64,000 nucleotides of DNA, from assembly GCF_046630445.1 (NCBI RefSeq), contig NC_092335.1, positions 316,558,001 through 316,622,000 on the forward strand, in the 5' to 3' direction. Positions 1 through 13,674 of this stretch are shown piece after piece. Position 1 is the stretch's first letter, and the number at the start of each line of letters is the position of its first letter. This DNA comes from Rutidosis leptorrhynchoides. Its lineage: Eukaryota > Streptophyta > Magnoliopsida > Asterales > Asteraceae. Under the pieces are notes generated by a model. It was given only the letters and a program-made list of their open reading frames with translations, did not search any database and was not told where the DNA came from. Position numbers and translations under genes: made by a program.

Positions 1-2469
1 ACAAGGCTCGTCTGTTTATTCAAAGATTGACTTACGTTCCGGGTATCATCAAATGCGGGTGAAAGAAGATGATATTCCAAAGACCGCTTTTAGAACACGT
101 TACGGTCATTACGAGTTTATGGTCATGCCGTTTGGTTTAACTAATGCACCAGCTGTGTTCATGGACCTTATGAACCGAGTGTGTGGACCATACCTTGACA
201 AGTTTGTCATTGTTTTCATTGATGACATACTTATTTACTCAAAGAATGACCAAGAACACTGTGAACATTTGAGAAAGGTGTTAGAAGTATTGAGGAAGGA
301 AGAATTGTACTCTAAGTTTTCAAAGTGTGCATTTTGGTTGGAAGAAGTTCAATTCCTCGGTCACATAGTGAACAAAGAAGGTATTAAGGTGGATCCGGCA
401 AAGATAGAAACTGTTGAAAAGTGGGAAACCCCGAAAACTCCGAAACACATACGCTAGTTTTTAGGACTAGCTGGTTACTACAGAAGGTTCATCCAAGACT
501 TTTCCAGAATAGCAAAACCCTTAACTGCATTAACGCATAAAGGGAAGAAATTTGAATGGAAGGATGAACAAGAGAAAGCGTTTCAGTTATTGAAGAAAAA
601 GCTAACTACGGCACCTATATTGTCATTGCCTGAAGGGAATGATGATTTTGTGATTTATTGTGACGCATCAAAGCAAGGTCTTGGTTGTGTATTAATGCAA
701 CGAACGAAGGTGATTGCTTATGCGTCTAGATAATTGAATATTCACGAGCAAAATTATACGACGCATGAAAGACTTGGAGGCACTACTTATATGGGGTCAA
801 AAGTATTATATATACCGACCACAAAAGTCTTCAACACATATTTAATCAGAAACAACTGAATATGAGGCAGCGTAGGTGGATTGAATTGTTGAATGATTAC
901 GACTTTGAGATTCGTTACCACCCGGGGAAGGAAAATGTGGTAGCCGATGCCTTGAGCAGGAAGGACAGAGAACCCATTCGAGTAAAATCTATGAATATAA
1001 TGATTCATAATAACCTTACTACTCAAATAAAGGAGGCACAACAAGGAGTTTTAAAAGAAGGAAATTTAAAGGATGAAATACCCAAAGGATCGGAGCAGCA
1101 TCTTAATATTCGGGAAGACGGAACCCGGTATAGGGCTGAAAGGATTTGGGTACCAAAATTTGGAGATATGAGAGAAATGGTACTTAGAGAAGCTCATAAA
1201 ACCAGATACTCAATACATCCTGGAACGGGGAAGATGTACAAGGATCTCAAGAAACATTTTTGGTGGCCGGGTATGAAAGCCGATGTTGCTAAATATGTAG
1301 GAGAATGTTTGACGTGTTCTAAGGTCAAAGCTGAGCATCAGAAACCATCAGGTCTACTTCAACAACCCGAAATCCCAGAATGGAAATGGGAAAACATTAC
1401 CATGGATTTCATCACTAAATTGCCAAGGACTGCAAGTGGTTTTGATACTATTTGGGTAATAGTTGATCGTCTCACCAAATCAGCACACTTCCTGCCAATA
1501 AGAGAAGATGACAAGATGGAGAAGTTAGCACGACTGTATTTGAAAGAAGTTGTCTCCAGACATGGAATACCAATCTCTATTATCTCTGATAGGGATGGCA
1601 GATTTATTTCAAGATTCTGGCAGACATTACAGCAAGCATTAGGAACTCGTCTAGACATGAGTACTGCCTATCATCCACAAACTGATGGGCAGAGCAAAAG
1701 GACGATACAAATGCTTGAAGACATGCTACGAGCATGTGTTATTGATTTCGGAAACAGTTGTGATCGACATCTACCGTTAGCAGAATTTTCCTACAACAAC
1801 AGCTACCATTCAAGCATTGAGATGGCGCCGTTTGAAGCACTTTATGGTAGAAAGTGCAGGTCTCCGATTTATTGGAGTAAAGTGGGGGATAGACAGATTA
1901 CGGGTCCGGAGATTATACAAGAAACTACCGAGAAGATCATCCAAATTCAACAACGGTTGAAAACCGCCCAAAGTCGACAAAAGAGCTACGCTGACATTAA
2001 AAGAAAAGATATAGAATTTGAAATTGGAGAGATGGTCATACTTAAAGTTGCACCTTGGAAAGGCGATGTTCGATTTGGTAAATGAGGGAAATTAAATCCA
2101 AGGTATATAGGACCATTCAAGATTATTGATCGTGTCGGACCAGTAGCTTACCGACTTGAGTTACCTCAACAACTCGCAGCTGTACATAACACTTTCCACT
2201 TCTCGAATTTGAAGAAATGTTTTGCTAAAGAAGATCTCACTATTCCGTTAGATGAAATCCAAATCAACGAAAAACTCTAATTCATCGAAGAACCCGTCGA
2301 AATAATGGATCGTGAGGTTAAAAGACTTAAGCAAAACAAGATACCAATTGTTAAGGTTCGATGGAATGCTCGTAGAGGACCCGAGTTCACCTGGGAGCAT
2401 GAAGATCAGATGAAGAAGAAATACCCACATCTATTTCCAGAAGATTCGTCAACACCTTCAACAGCTTAA
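1..2469 (+). pseudogene. pol: Degenerate pol of A0 (RT, RNase H, integrase)
   Basis: The frame encodes the 3' part of a Gypsy polyprotein: the RT palm with FIDD, RNase H, the zinc-binding HHCC region, the integrase core, the GPF module and a chromodomain-like tail. Compared with the intact A1 copy it has nonsense codons at 455-457, 731-733, 2083-2085 and 2278-2280. A 31-bp deletion between 768 and 769 removes part of RNase H and shifts the frame. The integrase catalytic Glu is changed to Lys at 1696-1698. Three stops are Gln to stop and one is Arg to stop, all explained by C-to-T changes. No functional product is expected. Confidence 0.93.
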
Positions 2470-2504
2470 AATTTCGGGACAATATTTATTTAACGGGTAG
2501 GTAC
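2470..2504 (+). other. Polypurine-tract region of A0
   Basis: Between the pol stop and the LTR lies the conserved pre-LTR block, ending AACGGGTAGGTAC directly before the LTR. A1 has the same ending, and B1 and F have close variants. This is where plus-strand priming is expected. The exact RNase H cut cannot be read from sequence. Confidence 0.7.
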
Positions 2505-5500
2505 TGTAGTGACCCGAACTTTTCCATGTTTATATATATTAAGTGAGATTGATATTTACATGATTAAATGTTTCCAACATGTTAAGCAATCAAACTTATT
2601 AAGATTTGATTAATTGAAATATGTTTCATATAGACAATTGACCACCCAAGTTGACCGGCGATTCACGAACGTTAAAACTTGTAAAAACGACATGACGATA
2701 TATATATGGATATACATATGGTTAACATGAGATTATGATAAGTAAGTATCTCCATAAGTATATTAACAATGAGTTATATACATATAAACAAGACTACTAA
2801 CTTAAGGATTTCGAAACGAGACATATATGTAACGATTATCGTTGTAACGACATTTAAATGTATATATATCATATTAAGATATATTAATATATCATAATAT
2901 CATGATAATATAATAATTTAACATCTCATTAGATATAATAAACAATGGGTTAACAATATTAATTGAGATCGTTAACTTAAAGGTTTCAAAACAACACTTA
3001 CATGTAACGACTAACGATGACTTAACGACTCAGTTAAAATGTATATACATGTAGTGTATTTAGATGTATTAAAATACTTTTGGAAGACTTCAAGACATAT
3101 ATCAAAACACTCATACTTAACGGAAATGGTTACAGTTACTTTCCCATTCTTTTCTTTCATCAGGAATTCTAGTCGTATTCTTACCCGTATTATACACAGC
3201 TTCAAAACATACTTACTATGGGTATATACCAATAAGAACTAGCATGGGATTCCACTATTGATTATGTCATGTATGACTAATCAATTTTAACTTCTACCAT
3301 GAGCTAGTCAACTAACTAGAACTCCTTTTAACCCCACTCACCACTCACCAATTACCACTCATCATTCACTCCATTTCACTTCCAATTCTCTTTCTAATTC
3401 TCTCTCAACACACACACACACACACACACACTATTATGAACGTATTTTTCCAGTAGCTAATCATCATCTTCATCAAAAATCACTTCAAGAATCAAGCTAT
3501 AATCATCATAGGAAGAACACTTCAAGAACACTTCAAAAATCCCTTCAAGTTTACTAATTTACTTCCAAGCTTTCTAATCCATTCCATGTAATCATCTAAG
3601 ATCAAGAAACCATTGTTATATATAGTAGGTTATCTTTCTTATTCAAGGTAATATTCATATTCAAACTTTGATTCAATTTCTATAACTATAAACTATCTTA
3701 ATTCGAGTAAAAATCTTACTTGAACTTGTTTTTGTGTCATGATCCTACTTCAAGAACTTTCAAGCCATCCAAGATCCTTTGAAGCTAGATCATTTCTTGT
3801 CACTTCCAGTAGGTTTACCTACTAAACTTGAGGTAGTAATGATGTTCATAACATCATTCGATTCATATATATAAAACTATCTTTTTCGAAGGTTTAAACT
3901 TGTAATCACTAGAACATAGTTTAGTTAATTCTAAACTTGTTCGCAAACAAAAGTTAATCCTTCTAACTTGACTTTTAAAATTAACTAAACACATGTTCTA
4001 TATCTATATGATATGCTAACTTAATGATTTAAAACTTGGAAACACGAAAAACACCGTAAAACAGAATTTACGCCGTCGTAGTAACACCGCGGGCTGTTTT
4101 GGGTTAGTTAATTAAAAACTATGATAAACTTTGATTTAAAAGTTGTTATTCTGAGAAAATGATTTTTATTATGAACATGAAACTATATCCAAAAATTATG
4201 GTTAAACTCAAAGTGGAAGTATGTTTTCTAAAATGGTCATCTAGACGTCGTTCTTTCGACTGAAATGACTACCTTTACAAAAATGACTTGTAACTAATTT
4301 TTCCGACTATAAACCTATACTTTTTCTATTTAGATTCATAAAATAGAGTTCAATATGAAACCATAGCAATTTGATTCACTTAAAACGGATTTAAAATGAA
4401 GAAGTTATGGGTAAAACAAGATTGGATAATTTTTCTCATTTTAGCTACGTGAAAATTGGTAACAAATCTATTCCAACCATAACTTAATCAACTTGTATTG
4501 TATATTATGTAATCTTGAGATACCATAGACACGTATACAATGTTTCGACCTATCATGTCGACACATCTATATATATTTCGGAACAACCATAGACACTCTA
4601 TATGTGAATGTTGGAGTTAGCTATACAGGGTTGAGGTTGATTCCAAAATATATATAGTTTGAGTTGTGATCAATACTGAGATACGTATACACTGGGTCGT
4701 GGATTGATTCAAGATAATATTTATCGATTTATTTCTGTACATCTAACTGTGGACAACTAGTTGTAGGTTACTAACGAGGACAGCTGACTTAATAAACTTA
4801 AAACATCAAAATATATTAAAAGTGTTGTAAATTTATTTTGAACATACTTTAATATATATGTATATATTGTTATAGGTTCGTGAATCAACAGTGGCCAAGT
4901 CTTACTTCTCGAAGAAGTAAAAATATGTGAAAGTGAGTTATAGTCTCACTTTTAAAATCTAATATTTTGGGATGAGAATACATGCAGGTTTTATAAATGA
5001 TTTACAAAATAGACACAAGTACGTGAAACTACATTCTATGGTTGAATTATCGAAATCGAATATGCCCCTTTTTATTAAGTCTGTTAATCTAAGAATTAGG
5101 GAACAGACACCCTAATTGACGCGAATCCTAAAGATAGATCTATTGGGCCTAACAAACCCCATCCAAAGTACCGGATGCTTTAGTACTTCGAAATTTATAT
5201 CATATCCGAAGGGTGTCCCGGAATGATGGGGATATTCTTATATATGCATTTTGTTAATGTCGGTTACCAGGTGTTCACCATATGAATGATTTTTATCTCT
5301 ATGTATGGGATGTGTATTGAAATATGAAATCTTGTGGTCTATTATTATGATTTGATATATATAGGTTAAACCTATAACTCACCAACATTTTTGTTGACGT
5401 TTTAAGCATGTTTATTCTCAGGTGATTATTAAGAGCTTCCGCTGTCGCATACTTAAATAAGGACGAGATTTGGAGTCCATGCTTGTATGATATTGTGTAA

Positions 5501-5764
5501 AAACTGCATTCAAGAAACTTATTTTGTTGTAACATATTTGTATTGTAAACCATTATGTAATGGTCGTGTGTAAACAGGATATTTTAGATTATCATTATTT
5601 GATAATCTACGTAAAGCTTTCTAAACCTTTATTGATGAAATAAAGGTTATGGTTTGTTTTAAAATGAATGCAGTCTTTGAAAAACGTCTCATATAGAGGT
5701 CAAAACCTCGCAACGAAATAAATTAATATGGAACGTTTTTAATCAATAAGAACGGGACATTTCA
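2505..5764 (+). repeat. 3' LTR of A0 (3260 bp)
   Basis: The LTR runs from TGTAGTGACCC to GGGACATTTCA. Its outer parts match the A1 LTRs closely, but about 3235-3440 is different sequence, including a short CA repeat, in the segment that looks like promoter plus CT-rich 5' UTR. Internal landmarks are the left inverted-repeat copy at 2660-2670, the right copy at 4876-4886, the ATAGATCTAT palindrome at 5134-5143 and the CAACA/TGTTG stem-loop at 5383-5396. A minus-strand ORF of 84 codons near its end is a shadow repeated in the A1 LTR copies. Confidence 0.92.
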
Positions 5765-8085
5765 GTTAGTACCTCAACCACCACTAAAAAACCATCTCTT
5801 TCCCTCTCTCCTCTCTCTCATTAGCTCTCCCTTCCAAATCTAAATTCTGTTGCAGTCGAAAAAGTCGTCACCTTCCATCTTTTCGTGATTGCACAAGCCA
5901 CAACCCAAATGTTTCGATCCTTTTCTGTTTCAGCTATAAACCCTCGACAACCAACACCAGCAACTTTCCTTTAATTTCTGAAGTTAAACAACCGATAACC
6001 ACTCAACAAGACTTTTCCGTAAATTGCTGTAAGAAAACGAAGAAGAGGATGAAGAGATTTCACGATGAGGATAGATGCTGATATTGTAATATTAATGATG
6101 TTACAGTGGCGAAAAAGTGATGATAATTGATGAAGAATTAGGGACCGACCTATTTCTTTTTCTTTATGGATTTACAACTAATAACCTTAACCCCACAAAC
6201 CAACTTTTGAGCATGCTGCTATGATTTTTTTTTTATTATGTTGGGACAGTTAGTGACTAGTGGACCGAGAGTTGGATGATTGAGATCCTATTATGATCAA
6301 ATTGAGGAACGAATAGATATGATGAGAATAATGAAGAACCGATGATGACGACCCTACAATACTTCTACTTCTATTTTATATTTTCGTCTAAAACCGTCTC
6401 CCTCAAGATTTCAACTCTTCTGTTCTTACTCTTTAATGGCTATCCATTTATGTCCCTGATGTAATTAGTAAAATTTTGGTGATGCTATGCTAGGTTTAGG
6501 TTGATGATAATAAACAAAATTAATAATAATTGATAAGGGTGTTGATTAGAAAGGTAAGTAGGGTTAGATGAGGTTGTTAGTGATAAAAGATGATGACCCG
6601 GTGAAGAAGACGATATAGATAAATGATGCTCGATAATATGATGGTATTGATGATGGGCTGTAAAATTTATGTACACAATAGCTATGGTTAAATGGATCGT
6701 AGTGAATGATGATGATGGTAAGAAGGAAGAGGAAGATGAAAACAGAATCAATGGTTAAAAGATTTAAGTTTGGGGTTAATTCACAAATGAAAAGACGGAT
6801 CAGTGGTTGCTAGGATGTTTGTTATTCAAAGGGTTGCGGGTTTGAACCCTGCATGTGACATACTTGTCATTTTTTTTAGGTATTACTATTATTATCATTA
6901 TCATAATAAATATATATATAATATATAAACCTATGATTATTATTAATATTAATACTATTAAGATTATGATGAATATTATTAGGTTCATTATGGTTTTTTT
7001 TTTTCTAGTTAAAATAATTAGTAATATTATTATCATTATCGCTTTTATTATTATTATTAGTATTATTATTATTACCAAAATGAACATGTTTATTAAAACT
7101 ATATTTTTTATTAAAAATTTTTATTATTATTATTATCAGCATGTTAATACTATTATAACTATTTTTTTTTAAAAAACGATTAATATTATTTAAAAAAATA
7201 TACTTAATACATATAATATAACTATATTAATATTTTTATTTAATATATATTTTTAAACGAAATATATAAGTTATAAAATGATATCACCAATAAGTACATA
7301 TATAAATTATTCGACTACGATTATATGTGTTAATATATACATACTTGATATAGGTTCTTGAATCCGAGGCCAACCCTGCATTGTTCAGTATCGTCGTATG
7401 CATAGTTTTACTACAAAATATCATATTGTGAGTTTCATTTGCTCCCTTTTTAATTGTTTTTGCAATATATATTTTTGGGCTGAGAATACATGCGCTGCTT
7501 TTATAAATGTTTACGAAATAGATATAAGTACTTAAAAATATATTCTACGTTGAGTTGTACCACTGGCATACTTCCCTATAGCTTGGTAACTACTATTTAC
7601 ATGGGTATTGTAAACGCGAATGCTGTTGATAGATCTATCGGGCTTGACAACCCCAACCGGACTGGACGACCAGTATTCAACGGTTGCACAGTACTTCGTT
7701 TCGTTACTACACTTGGTACAGTGTAGGGAGATTTCATAATAAAGGGAATATGCGACGTTGATTAAATGTTAAGTATGGTTACCAAGTGTTCAACCACTTA
7801 GAATGCTTTACATACACTTGCGAGTGTATTATGTTTATGATAACAGAAACCTTGTGGTCTATTAATATATTGAACTGATTATCATGATAAACCTATGAAC
7901 TCACCAACCTTTTGGTTGACATTTTTAAGCATGTTTATTCTCAGGTATGAAAGAAATCTTCCGCTGTGCATTTACTCATTTTAAAGATATTACATGGAGT
8001 CGTTCAAGGCATATAGAGTTCAGTACCCCGCAATGGGACCATATTTTGAAGACTTCGTTCAGGTGGATAAGGACGGGTCTTTACA
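5765..8085 (+). repeat. B0: right part of a family-B LTR
   Basis: This is the right part of a family-B LTR, cut on its left by A0. It holds a CT-rich UTR-like stretch (5780-5840), a tRNA-like B-box (6838-6849), degenerate ATT repeats (about 6880-7140), the right inverted-repeat copy with one mismatch (7354-7364), the palindrome GATAGATCTATC (7628-7639) and the CAACC/GGTTG stem-loop (7905-7918). It ends in TTTACA at 8085. What follows is not a primer-binding site but family-A LTR sequence, so B0 is the 3' end of an element or a solo LTR. No gene is seen. Confidence 0.85.
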
Positions 8086-10631
8086 TATATACACTCCAAT
8101 GATCAGCTATTAGCAGCCCATGTGAGTCACCTAACACATGTGGGAACCATTATTTGGCAACTAGCATGAAATAACTCATAAAATTACAAAAATATGAGTA
8201 CTCATTCATGACTTATTTACATGTAAACAAAATTACACATCCTTTATATCTAATCCATATACCAACGACCAAAAACACCTACAAACACTTTCATTCTTCA
8301 ATTTTCTTCATCTAATTGATCTCTCTCAAGTTCTATCTTCAAGTTCTAAGTGTTCTTCATAAATTCTATAAATTCTAGTTTCATAAAATCAAGAATACTT
8401 CCAAGTTTGCTAGCTTACTTCCAATCTTGTAAAGTGATCATCCAACCTCAAGAAATATTTCTTATTTATAGTAAGATATCTTTCTAATACAAGGTAATAC
8501 TCATATTCAAACTTTGATTCAATTTCTATAACTATAACAATTTTATTTCGAGTGGAAATCTTACTTGAACTTGTTTTCGTGTCATGATTCTACTTCAAGA
8601 ATTTTCAAGCCATCCAAGGATCCTTTGAAGCTAGATCTATTTTTCTCATTTCCAGTAGGTTTATCCACTAAAATTAAGGTAGTAATGATGTTCATAACAT
8701 CATTCGATTCATACATATAAAACTATCTTATTCGAAGATTTAAACTTGAAATCACTAGAACATAGTTTAGTTAATTCTAAACTTGTTCGCAAACAAAAGT
8801 TAATCCTTCTAACTTGACTTTTAAAATCAACTAAACACATGTTCTATATCTATATGATATGCTAACTTAATGATTTAAAACCTGGAAACACGAAAAACAC
8901 CGTAAAACCGGATTTACGCCGTCGTAGTAACACCGCGGGCTGTTTTGGGTTTAATAATTAAAAACTATGATAAACTTTGATTTAAAAGTTGTTCTTTTGA
9001 GAAAATGATTTTTATTATGAACATGAAACTATATCCAAAAATCATGGTTAAACTCAAAGTGGAAGTATATTTTTCAAAATGGTTATCAAGACGTCGTTCT
9101 TTCGACTGAAATGACTACCTCTTACAAAAACGACTTGCAACTTATATTTCCGACTATAAACCTATACTTTTTCTATTTATATTCATAAAATAGAGTTCAA
9201 TATGAAACCATAGAAATTTTATTCACTCAAAACGGATTTAAAACGAAGAAGTTATGGGTAAAACAAGATTGGATATTTTTTGATTATTGTAGCTACGGGA
9301 AATATTGTAACAATTCTATACAAATCATATCCTAGCTAACTTATATTGTATTATACATGTATTCTAATATATTATGTAATCTTGAGATACCATAGACACG
9401 TATGCAAATGTATTGACATATCATATCGACCCATCTATATATATTATTTGGAACAACCATAGACACTCAATATGCAGTAATGTTGGAGTTAGCTATACAG
9501 GGTTGTGGTTGATTCTAAAAATATATGTACTTTGAGTTGTGATCTAGCCTGAGACGTGTATATACTAGGTTGTGGATTGGGTCAAGATAATATATATCAA
9601 TTTATTTCTGTACATCTAACTATGGACAACTAGTTGTAGGTTACTAACGAAGACAGTTGACTTAATAAACTTAAAACATTAAAACGTATTAAAAATATTG
9701 TAATTATATTTTGAACATACTTTGATATATATGTACATATTTGTTATAGGTTCGTGAATCGACCAGTGGCCAAGTCTTACTTCCCGATGAAGTAAAAATC
9801 TGTGAAAGTGAGTTATAGTCCCACTTTTAAAATCTAATATTTTGGGATGAGAATACATGCAGTTTGATAAATGTTTTACGAAATAGACCCAAGTAAATGA
9901 AACTACATTATATGGGTGAATGATCGAAGCCGAATATGCCCCTTTTGCTTGGTAACCTAAGAATTAGTAAACCAATCTACTAATTGACGCGAATCCTAAA
10001 GATAGATCTATTGGGCCTAACGAACCCCATCCAAAGTTGCTTTAGTACTTCGATGTTGATTTTATCATGCCCGAAGGATTTCCTAGAATGATAGGGGATA
10101 TTCTTATATGCATCTTGTTAATGTCGGTTACCAGGTGTTCACCATATGAATGAATTTTATCTCTATGTATGGGATGTATATTGAAATATGAAATCTTGTG
10201 GTCTATTATTATGATTTGATAATATATAGGATAAACCTATAACTCACCAACATTTTTGTTGACGTTTTAAGCATGTTTATTCTCAGGTGATTATTAAGAG
10301 CTTCCGCAGTTGCATACTAAAATAAGGACAAGATTTGGAGTCCATGCTTGTATGATATTATGTAAAAACTGCATTCAAAAAACTTATTTTTTGATGTAAT
10401 ATATTCTTATTATAAACCATTATGTAATGGTCGTGTGTAAACGGTATATTTTAGATTATCATTACTTGATAATCTTCGTAATGCTTTTTAAACCTTTATC
10501 GATAAAATAAAGGTTACGGTTGTTTTAAAAATGAATGCAGTCTTTGAAAAACATCTCATATAGAGGTCAAAACCTCGCGACGAAATCAAATAATATGGAA
10601 CGTTTATAATCAATATGAACGGGACATTTCA
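8086..10631 (+). repeat. A2: right part of a family-A LTR
   Basis: The sequence picks up abruptly inside a family-A LTR, at the point matching 16067 of A1, and runs to the terminal GGGACATTTCA at 10631. It has the A1-type promoter region, not the A0 type. Landmarks are the right inverted-repeat copy (9750-9760), the palindrome (10002-10011) and the CAACA/TGTTG stem-loop (10248-10261). No primer-binding site follows, so it is a 3' or solo LTR. The first bases, TATAT, would be the B0 target duplication. No gene is seen. Confidence 0.88.
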
Positions 10632-11462
10632 AATGTATTCTTGATGGTTCTATCTTCTGTGATATTGATAAATATGAAAATCAAATCGTGCTATCACGTT
10701 CCTTCCTGCTTAGAACATTATAATCATTCGAAACTCTATATCTACAAATTCTGGACCATTATTCGCTTGACTTGAAGTTGGGAAGAGAAAACAAAAACAT
10801 AGAGATTCGAAATATAAGGGAGAATATAAAGCCCGATAACAACACATAAATTACAAACCGTGTATATTAATGTTTATCGCAACATAAAGACACGGGAGGA
10901 TTAAAAACAATATAACCCCAAGGGCGAAATAAAAGAAAACAGATTCTTCTGGTGGAAGTTGGAAAAGGAGAATGATTGTTGCGATAGTAAGGATGAGGAC
11001 TAGGATCAGAACTGGATTAAGCATTTTCACAATCTTTTAGATGTATGAACTAAGGAAGAAAGTATAGGAATGGTGAGAATAATGGAACGTAAGAGCTTAA
11101 TTTATAATGGACATATCAGACAGAGTAATCGAGGCAGATCACCGTAATTAAATATAGAGATCTTAATTTCCTAATTCGCTGAAGAATCAAATCTTTTAGA
11201 TTTTGAAGATTTTCTTTAAATCCCTTGAACTCCGGAATTCAACCCATCTACGTCAAAAGATATGATGGAACTTACTTTTCTCATTTCATTCTTTTGTGTT
11301 AGCTTCACTCGTACCCTTCGAGTAATCGAATTATCTTACCCATATTACTCAACAGTAATAAAATCTATTTATTATCTCAAATTCGTCATGAAAACATTTT
11401 TATTGTTAACCATGACAACCTCACTCAAATTTCGGGACGAAATTTCTTTAATGGGTAGGTAC
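10632..11462 (+). mobile_element. 3' end of the internal region of B1, noncoding
   Basis: About 830 bases between the A2 LTR and the B1 LTR. They end in the usual pre-LTR block (TTTCGGGACGAAATT, then AATGGGTAGGTAC), so this is the tail of the B1 internal region. No conserved gag or pol motif is readable. The 77-codon frame from 11262 crosses into the LTR and has no recognisable domain. A1 by contrast has almost no spacer between pol and LTR, so B1 either has a long 3' UTR or a badly decayed tail. Confidence 0.6.
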
Positions 11463-11624
11463 TGTGATGACCCGAAAATTTCCGACCAAATTTAAAGTTA
11501 ATCTTCATATGATTTCGACATGATAACCAAAGTATGTAATGTTGAAGTCTCAAAAAGTTTGAACTGTTTATATATTCAAATGACCTCCGACTATTCCCGA
11601 CGATTCGCGAACAATTATTTATAA

Positions 11625-11729
<105 letters not shown>

Positions 11730-11828
11730 TAATAATAATAATAATTTGAAATATTATTTTAAATAATATATGATTTAAATTGTTGGAAATGAATATGTAA
11801 AATATTATGCGATATAATGAAAACTATT

Positions 11829-11831
<3 letters not shown>

Positions 11832-11920
<89 letters not shown>
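11832..11920. repeat. Second TA microsatellite in the B1 LTR
   Basis: Uninterrupted TA dinucleotides for about 89 bases. The isoleucine/tyrosine frame crossing it is a repeat artefact. Confidence 0.95.
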
Positions 11921-11924
<4 letters not shown>

Positions 11925-13663
11925 AATATTATTTGTAAATATATCAAATTATACTAAATCTATTTGTTTAAAAGTATATAACATATATTAATATGGAAAA
12001 CTTGTTATTTAAAAACTAATTATATATATAGAGAAAGAAAATGAAATATGAATGATATCGAGCTTAAATAGTAAACGTCTGTAACATTTGGTTGACATTT
12101 CGTTAGTGTTCATATAGATATAATATATATATACGAGGGATCAAAATAAAAGTTGGACTGTAAATTGATTACGAAGATTTTAGTTTTGTTAAAAATATTT
12201 TCACCTTTTTAAATTTAAATATTAGTACTCCGTACACAAAAATTGGAACAGAAAATAAATAATTATCGAACCTTTTTGATTAGGTTTCAAACAGTTAATG
12301 ACTGAAATAATTAAATATATTTAATCTAAAAATTTGGGATTTTTAGGAACACTTTTATACGTTAAGTGTTTAGCAATGGACACAATATAATACTTCGGGT
12401 TAAAAGTGTCAGTAGAAAATTCCATTTTACACGGCTGCTAACTGTACGCATTACTAAAGTTGGGCACTTTTTGTGTTCTTTGTTTAATATCCTCACCGCA
12501 TATATATCTATATAAAATCTACACTTACATATGCATAAACTTACACATATTTATATTATACATACAAATAACCATTATATGTATATGCATATGCATACCA
12601 TCGACCTTCACCAATCACCACAACCGGCCACCATACACCACCACCCTACACCGCCATCCATGTTCACCATCATTAGAAACTCAAACAACCACACTCTCGA
12701 ATATCATCTCAAAGCCATGAACCATCGGTCATCAACAACCACTGCCTATGTACTGTTTCTTTTTCCATTGCAAAACCAAAGCCAAACACCATTATTATAT
12801 CACGCAAATTGTTGCTGCTACGCTACAAGTTTCTGTTTCATTCAATAATGATAAAAACCGCAACCATAAACCTACCCATTGATGCTACTACCGTTTTATT
12901 TTCAACTCCCACCATCATTACTACTATTTCTGTTTCAAACAACAACAACCACCTTGAAACAATGTTTTACTGCTGCTGTTCCCCTTTTTCTTTTCCATTC
13001 GAAATCCACAACAAAAATCCACCTGCAAATCGATATTACAACTGCTCTTTTCTGTTTCTTTTAAAACCAGCGAAAAGGGATGATGAGCTACAGTAATAAT
13101 GGCCAAATTTTACGCGTGTAATTATACAAAAAGATTGCGTGTTCCGCTTGAATATGTACACGATTCGAGTAAGGTGTTTTGCTACTACTATCATTCCTGC
13201 TACTGCAATACGTAACGATCGTGATGTTAATAATATAGGATGATAGTGATAAATGAACGATGTTGAGTGATGGATGTTAATTCGATACAGTGAGTTAAAG
13301 GAGAAGAAACGAAAACGTTTATGATGATGACTATGGATAAACGATATAATGATGATGATGTAAGTGTTGGGGGGGGGCGTCGAAGATAAAGGAACCAGAA
13401 GACAACCTTGTTTTTTTTTATTTGATCAATAATGCAACTTGCGTTAACTATCTGTTTTTGTTATTATCGGGCTTCAAATGGGCTAAAGGACTGTTGGGCT
13501 TACTAATTATATTGGGCTGCGTTTTGGGCTGTGACCCAATTGGGATAAGTGAACGAGAAGAAGAAACTGAGGGTTTGGTTATATAACTTTAATTCGGGAA
13601 TAATACAGGAAAGTATAAGTAGAGAAATGGTTAGGAGTGTTGTGGTGTAAGGTAGTGGTTGCG

Positions 13664-13674
13664 GGTTCGAGTCC
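13664..13674 (+). other. tRNA-like B-box in the B1 LTR
   Basis: GGTTCGAGTCC is an exact match to the RNA polymerase III B-box consensus. It lies in a segment resembling a tRNA 3' half, with CGAGCAG downstream, and is followed by a T-rich stretch and ATT repeats from about 13718. I see no cloverleaf, so this is a tRNA-derived or SINE-like relic and not a working tRNA gene. Confidence 0.55.

Larger units (their letters stand above)
1..5764 (+). mobile_element. A0: 3' part of a family-A Ty3/Gypsy element
   Basis: The window opens inside the reverse transcriptase of a plus-strand LTR retrotransposon and runs through its 3' LTR. The pol sequence is nearly the same as that of the complete element A1, so they belong to one family. 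The right flank after the LTR is GTTAG, the expected target duplication, but the left copy lies outside the window. The sequence to the right is the interior of a family-B LTR, so A0 jumped into an existing retrotransposon. Confidence 0.9.

Noticed and set aside
5299..5553. An 84-codon minus-strand ORF repeated almost unchanged at 18121-18375 and 27967-28221
   Set aside because: It lies at the same place in three family-A LTRs, so its repetition is explained by LTR homology. It has no recognisable domain, crosses the stem-loop and is not kept as an open frame in A2.
8086..10631. A2 as the 5' LTR of an element whose interior is 10632-11462
   Set aside because: No primer-binding site follows 10631, and the interior ends at a family-B LTR, not a family-A LTR.
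11262..11495. 77-codon ORF crossing into the B1 LTR
   Set aside because: It spans the internal-LTR junction and the pre-LTR block, which are explained by replication signals.
12460..13106. Several overlapping ORFs in the B1 LTR, with similar ones at 38856-39508 and 46328-47280
   Set aside because: They are low-complexity CA/CT-rich UTR-like stretches in LTR cores, overlapping in several frames, without conserved motifs.
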